Assembly: GCA_016717285.1 (NCBI GenBank)
Contig: JADKFU010000005.1
Coordinates: 1,100,501-1,164,500, forward strand
Length of the DNA stretch: 64,000 bases
DNA from: Chitinophagaceae bacterium
GTDB lineage: Bacteria; Bacteroidota; Bacteroidia; Chitinophagales; UBA10324
Direction of reading: 5' to 3'
Shown: one piece after another, positions 61,535-64,000 of the stretch
How the letters are laid out: the number at the start of each line of letters is the position of its first letter
Position numbering within the stretch: the first letter of the stretch is position 1
Position numbers and translations under genes: made by a program
The notes under the pieces: generated by a model
The model's input: only the letters and a program-made list of their open reading frames with translations
What the model was told of the DNA's origin: nothing
Database searches by the model: none

Positions 61535-63670
61535 CTAAGATAATTTTTTTGCGCGGAGTCGGAGTGAGTTGCCAATCACCATCACATCGGAGAAAGCCAT
61601 GGAAGCGGCACCCACCACTGGACGTAACAGCCCAAAAGCAGCAATCGGAATGGCGATGATGTTATAACAGAATGCCCAGAATAAGTTCTGCTTTATCGTA
61701 AGGAGTGTGTGTTTACTGATCCGGAATGCTTCCGGCAATAACCCAAGATCGTTGTGAAGCAAAATAATTTGCGCAGCATCAATGGCAATTTGTGTTGCAT
61801 TGCTCAACGAGATGCCGATGGTGGCTGCTGTAAGAGCAGGAGCGTCATTTACGCCATCTCCCACCATTGCAACCGCAGATGTATGCATAAGCTGATGAAT
61901 AATGTTCAGTTTTTCTTCAGGAGATTTCTCTGCATAGAAAACATCAATACCTAATTCCGCAGCGATGGAATTACAGGCTGCCTCGCGGTCGCCGCTTAAC
62001 AGCACGGTTTTAATGCCGGATTTTTTAAAGTATTCGAGGGCCGTTTTCGCTTCACCGCGAATTTCATCACGTACCTCTGCCATTCCAACAAGTTGATCGT
62101 TCTTCAAAACATAAACATTGAAGGATGGATCGTTTGTATGATCTTTCGCAATCTGATAAGAACCTGCCTCATATTTATTACCTGCTTCATCAAATCCTGA
62201 AATCGAGACCCCTTTCTTTTCACTTACCTGATGGAGAGAAAAACTGATTTCATTTTTAAGCTCATCAACAAGAGAAGCAGCGATAGGATGTGATGAAAAT
62301 TTTTCCACACTCACGAGAATGCTTTTCAGGTCTGTTTCTGAGATGCCCAAACTTTGCATCCGCTTGATTTTGAATTTGCCGGTTGTCAACGTTCCTGTTT
62401 TGTCAAACACAATTGCTTTCACGCTGATGAGTGTTTCCAGCGATTGTGCACCCTTAATCAGAATTCCTTTTTTAGCAGCGCGTCCGATGCCGACCATCAC
62501 GGCAGTTGGCGTTGCCAGTCCCATGGCGCAAGGACAAGAAATTACCAGCACACCAATGCTGCTCATAAGGCTTTGCCTGAAAGAAAGATCAAAAAGAAAA
62601 TAGCTGGAGATGAAAGTAACGACAGATATCATAAACACTACAGGAACAAAAATGGCAGTGATCTTGTCTGCGAGCCGTTGAATGTCGGGTTTGTTTCGCT
62701 GCGCATCATTTACCAATTCAATGATATGTGCAAGTACTGTTTGCTTACCGGTTGCCAGTGCTTTCATCTTCACGGTTCCTTCGTGCAATACTGTACCGGT
62801 GATCAGTGCATCGCCATTTTTCTTTTCTACCGGAATACTTTCTCCGGTAATCATTGATTCGTCTGCCCAGCCGTTTCCCCACACAATCTTTCCATCAGCG
62901 GGAATTCTGTCGCCTGTGTTCACTAAAAAATAATCTCCGGTTTTAATATCATGATGATCTACTTCAGAGATCACTTCAAATGCTTCATCGCCATAAAAAT
63001 CAATTCGCTTTGCCTTCTGAGGCTGAAGCTTATTGAGTTCTGTTACGGCTGACCGTGTTCGCTTTACTGATCTTTTTTCAATCAGGTTACCAAGTAAAAC
63101 CAGGGTTATGATGGAAGCCGCTGTTTCAAAAAACAGGTAATTAGCATCGTGATAAATGAACAGGCCGACAACGCTGTAAATAAATGCCGCACTACTTCCA
63201 ACAAAAATAAGCACGTCCATATTCGGAACACCCTCTCTTAAAGATCCGAAGGCGCTTTTTCCAAAATGCTGCCAACCGATCAGCATTACAGGCAGGCAAA
63301 GCAGAAGTTGAACGACAGGGTTATGAAGAAATGGCAATGGCAATACCATGTGCAACAATAAAGGAATGGTGAAGACAAGTGACAGATAGAATTTTGCATC
63401 CAGCGTTTTCATCCAACTTATTATTCCGTTAGTTGATTCAACTGTTGACTTTGAATTAACATGATAACCCAATCCTTCAATGCCATTTGAAATCTCCACA
63501 GCATTAAAATTTCCATTGGGCTGAAACTTCACTGCGCCGGATGAAAAGTCAACATATACTTCCTTCATGCCGCGTTTCTCCAGAAATTTTGTCACTGTCA
63601 TCGCACAGCTCGAGCACGTCATTCCTTCTACATTCAGCTCAACTTCCTTATTTTCTATATCAGTTTTCAT
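61535..63670 (-). CDS. copA: Cu(I)-translocating P-type ATPase
   Basis: A 711-residue ATPase with one N-terminal heavy-metal domain (GMTCSSCAMTV), eight membrane helices, actuator motif ITGESIPVEKK, the transmembrane CPC motif in ISCPCAMGLATPTA, phosphorylation site DKTGTLTTG, HP-type SSHPIAAS and GDGVNDAPAL. The CPC motif and domain order match the Cu+ exporter family. It ends five bases from the glycosyltransferase gene and is divergent from a likely superoxide dismutase gene. Confidence 0.95.
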   Translation of the reverse strand: MKTDIENKEVELNVEGMTCSSCAMTVTKFLEKRGMKEVYVDFSSGAVKFQPNGNFNAVEISNGIEGLGYHVNSKSTVESTNGIISWMKTLDAKFYLSLVFTIPLLLHMVLPLPFLHNPVVQLLLCLPVMLIGWQHFGKSAFGSLREGVPNMDVLIFVGSSAAFIYSVVGLFIYHDANYLFFETAASIITLVLLGNLIEKRSVKRTRSAVTELNKLQPQKAKRIDFYGDEAFEVISEVDHHDIKTGDYFLVNTGDRIPADGKIVWGNGWADESMITGESIPVEKKNGDALITGTVLHEGTVKMKALATGKQTVLAHIIELVNDAQRNKPDIQRLADKITAIFVPVVFMISVVTFISSYFLFDLSFRQSLMSSIGVLVISCPCAMGLATPTAVMVGIGRAAKKGILIKGAQSLETLISVKAIVFDKTGTLTTGKFKIKRMQSLGISETDLKSILVSVEKFSSHPIAASLVDELKNEISFSLHQVSEKKGVSISGFDEAGNKYEAGSYQIAKDHTNDPSFNVYVLKNDQLVGMAEVRDEIRGEAKTALEYFKKSGIKTVLLSGDREAACNSIAAELGIDVFYAEKSPEEKLNIIHQLMHTSAVAMVGDGVNDAPALTAATIGISLSNATQIAIDAAQIILLHNDLGLLPEAFRISKHTLLTIKQNLFWAFCYNIIAIPIAAFGLLRPVVGAASMAFSDVMVIGNSLRLRAKKLS

Positions 63671-63821
63671 AATTGTTTTTTACAACCTTTTATCTTCTTC
63701 GTCACTTTTCGATTTAATTATATGCTGTTAACAATTGCTTATAGAATTGGTGTCGTAAAATTACCCAATTTAGCCTTCCGGAATTAAATCATACAACCCA
63801 TACAACCTTAAAATTCTAAAC

Positions 63822-64000
63822 ATGAAAACAGTAACAAAGAAATCCCGCAGAGAATTCATTAAGAACGGAACATTGGCAGCTGCCGGTGCTATCAGTCTTA
63901 TTTCCCTTGATTGGAATACATCAACTGCCGCCACTTTATTCACTGATGAATCATTCCATCCAGTTGATGACAGCACATTCAAGCTGCCTCCTTTGCCCTA
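63822..64000 (+). CDS. Tat-exported protein, probably Fe/Mn superoxide dismutase (3' end outside window)
   Basis: The 59 residues visible start with a twin-arginine signal (KKSRREFIKNGTLAAAGAIS) and end in FKLPPLP followed by a codon beginning TA. FxLPxLPY is the usual first segment of Fe/Mn superoxide dismutases, and Tat-signalled forms are common in Bacteroidota. The identification depends on that short motif. Confidence 0.7.
   Translation, partial: MKTVTKKSRREFIKNGTLAAAGAISLISLDWNTSTAATLFTDESFHPVDDSTFKLPPLP

Overview
The window is a piece of a Bacteroidota chromosome. The evidence is several secreted proteins with type IX secretion (T9SS) sorting domains of types A and B, a complete Bat (Bacteroides aerotolerance) operon, a LytS/LytTR two-component pair, short TAnnTTTG promoter -7 boxes, and almost no Shine-Dalgarno sequences. 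A Chitinophagales-like environmental lineage is my inference; no rRNA gene is present to confirm it.

Layout. 1-3.5 kb: the end of a NAD-dependent formate dehydrogenase operon (NuoF-like beta and molybdenum alpha subunits). 3.6-9.1 kb: a large secreted nuclease-fold protein, an Old Yellow Enzyme-type oxidoreductase and a Kir-type potassium channel. 9.3-18.9 kb: the Bat operon (MoxR, DUF58, a membrane protein, BatA, BatB, BatC, BatD, BatE), interrupted after moxR by a four-helix-bundle gene lying between heptamer arrays. 19-26.5 kb: a diheme cytochrome c, a 110-bp tandem repeat array, MsrB, cardiolipin synthase, a LytTR regulator with its kinase, an S41 protease and a beta-barrel protein. 27-31.5 kb: a T9SS tail-fibre-like protein, a beta-propeller protein and a small degraded, GC-richer islet. 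31.6-33.1 kb: two adjacent genes that resemble DNA glycosylases of two different folds.

33.4-39.2 kb: rplA-rplJ-rplL-rpoB. This cluster has its own promoter in front of rplA and a strong terminator after rpoB, so rplK and rpoC, the usual neighbours, are missing from it. 39.6-40.7 kb: a 47-residue membrane protein, YqgE, and tRNA-Arg(ACG) with a terminator. 40.7-49.7 kb: an accessory region in which three large T9SS surface proteins alternate with four copies of one REP-associated transposase (RAYT) element. Only one copy is intact; a fifth, unrelated RAYT scrap and a truncated T9SS tail record past deletions.

49.9-56.3 kb: an SRAP (HMCES/YedK) protein, a small membrane protein, a possible small RNA with promoter and terminator, a baeRF-type release-factor-like protein, a DUF2202 ferritin-like protein, an SCP2 protein, a methyltransferase and a membrane class III cyclase. 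56.4-64 kb: a type B T9SS protein, a polysaccharide flippase, sulfotransferase and glycosyltransferase set, a Cu(I) P-type ATPase, and the start of a Tat-exported protein that is probably a superoxide dismutase.
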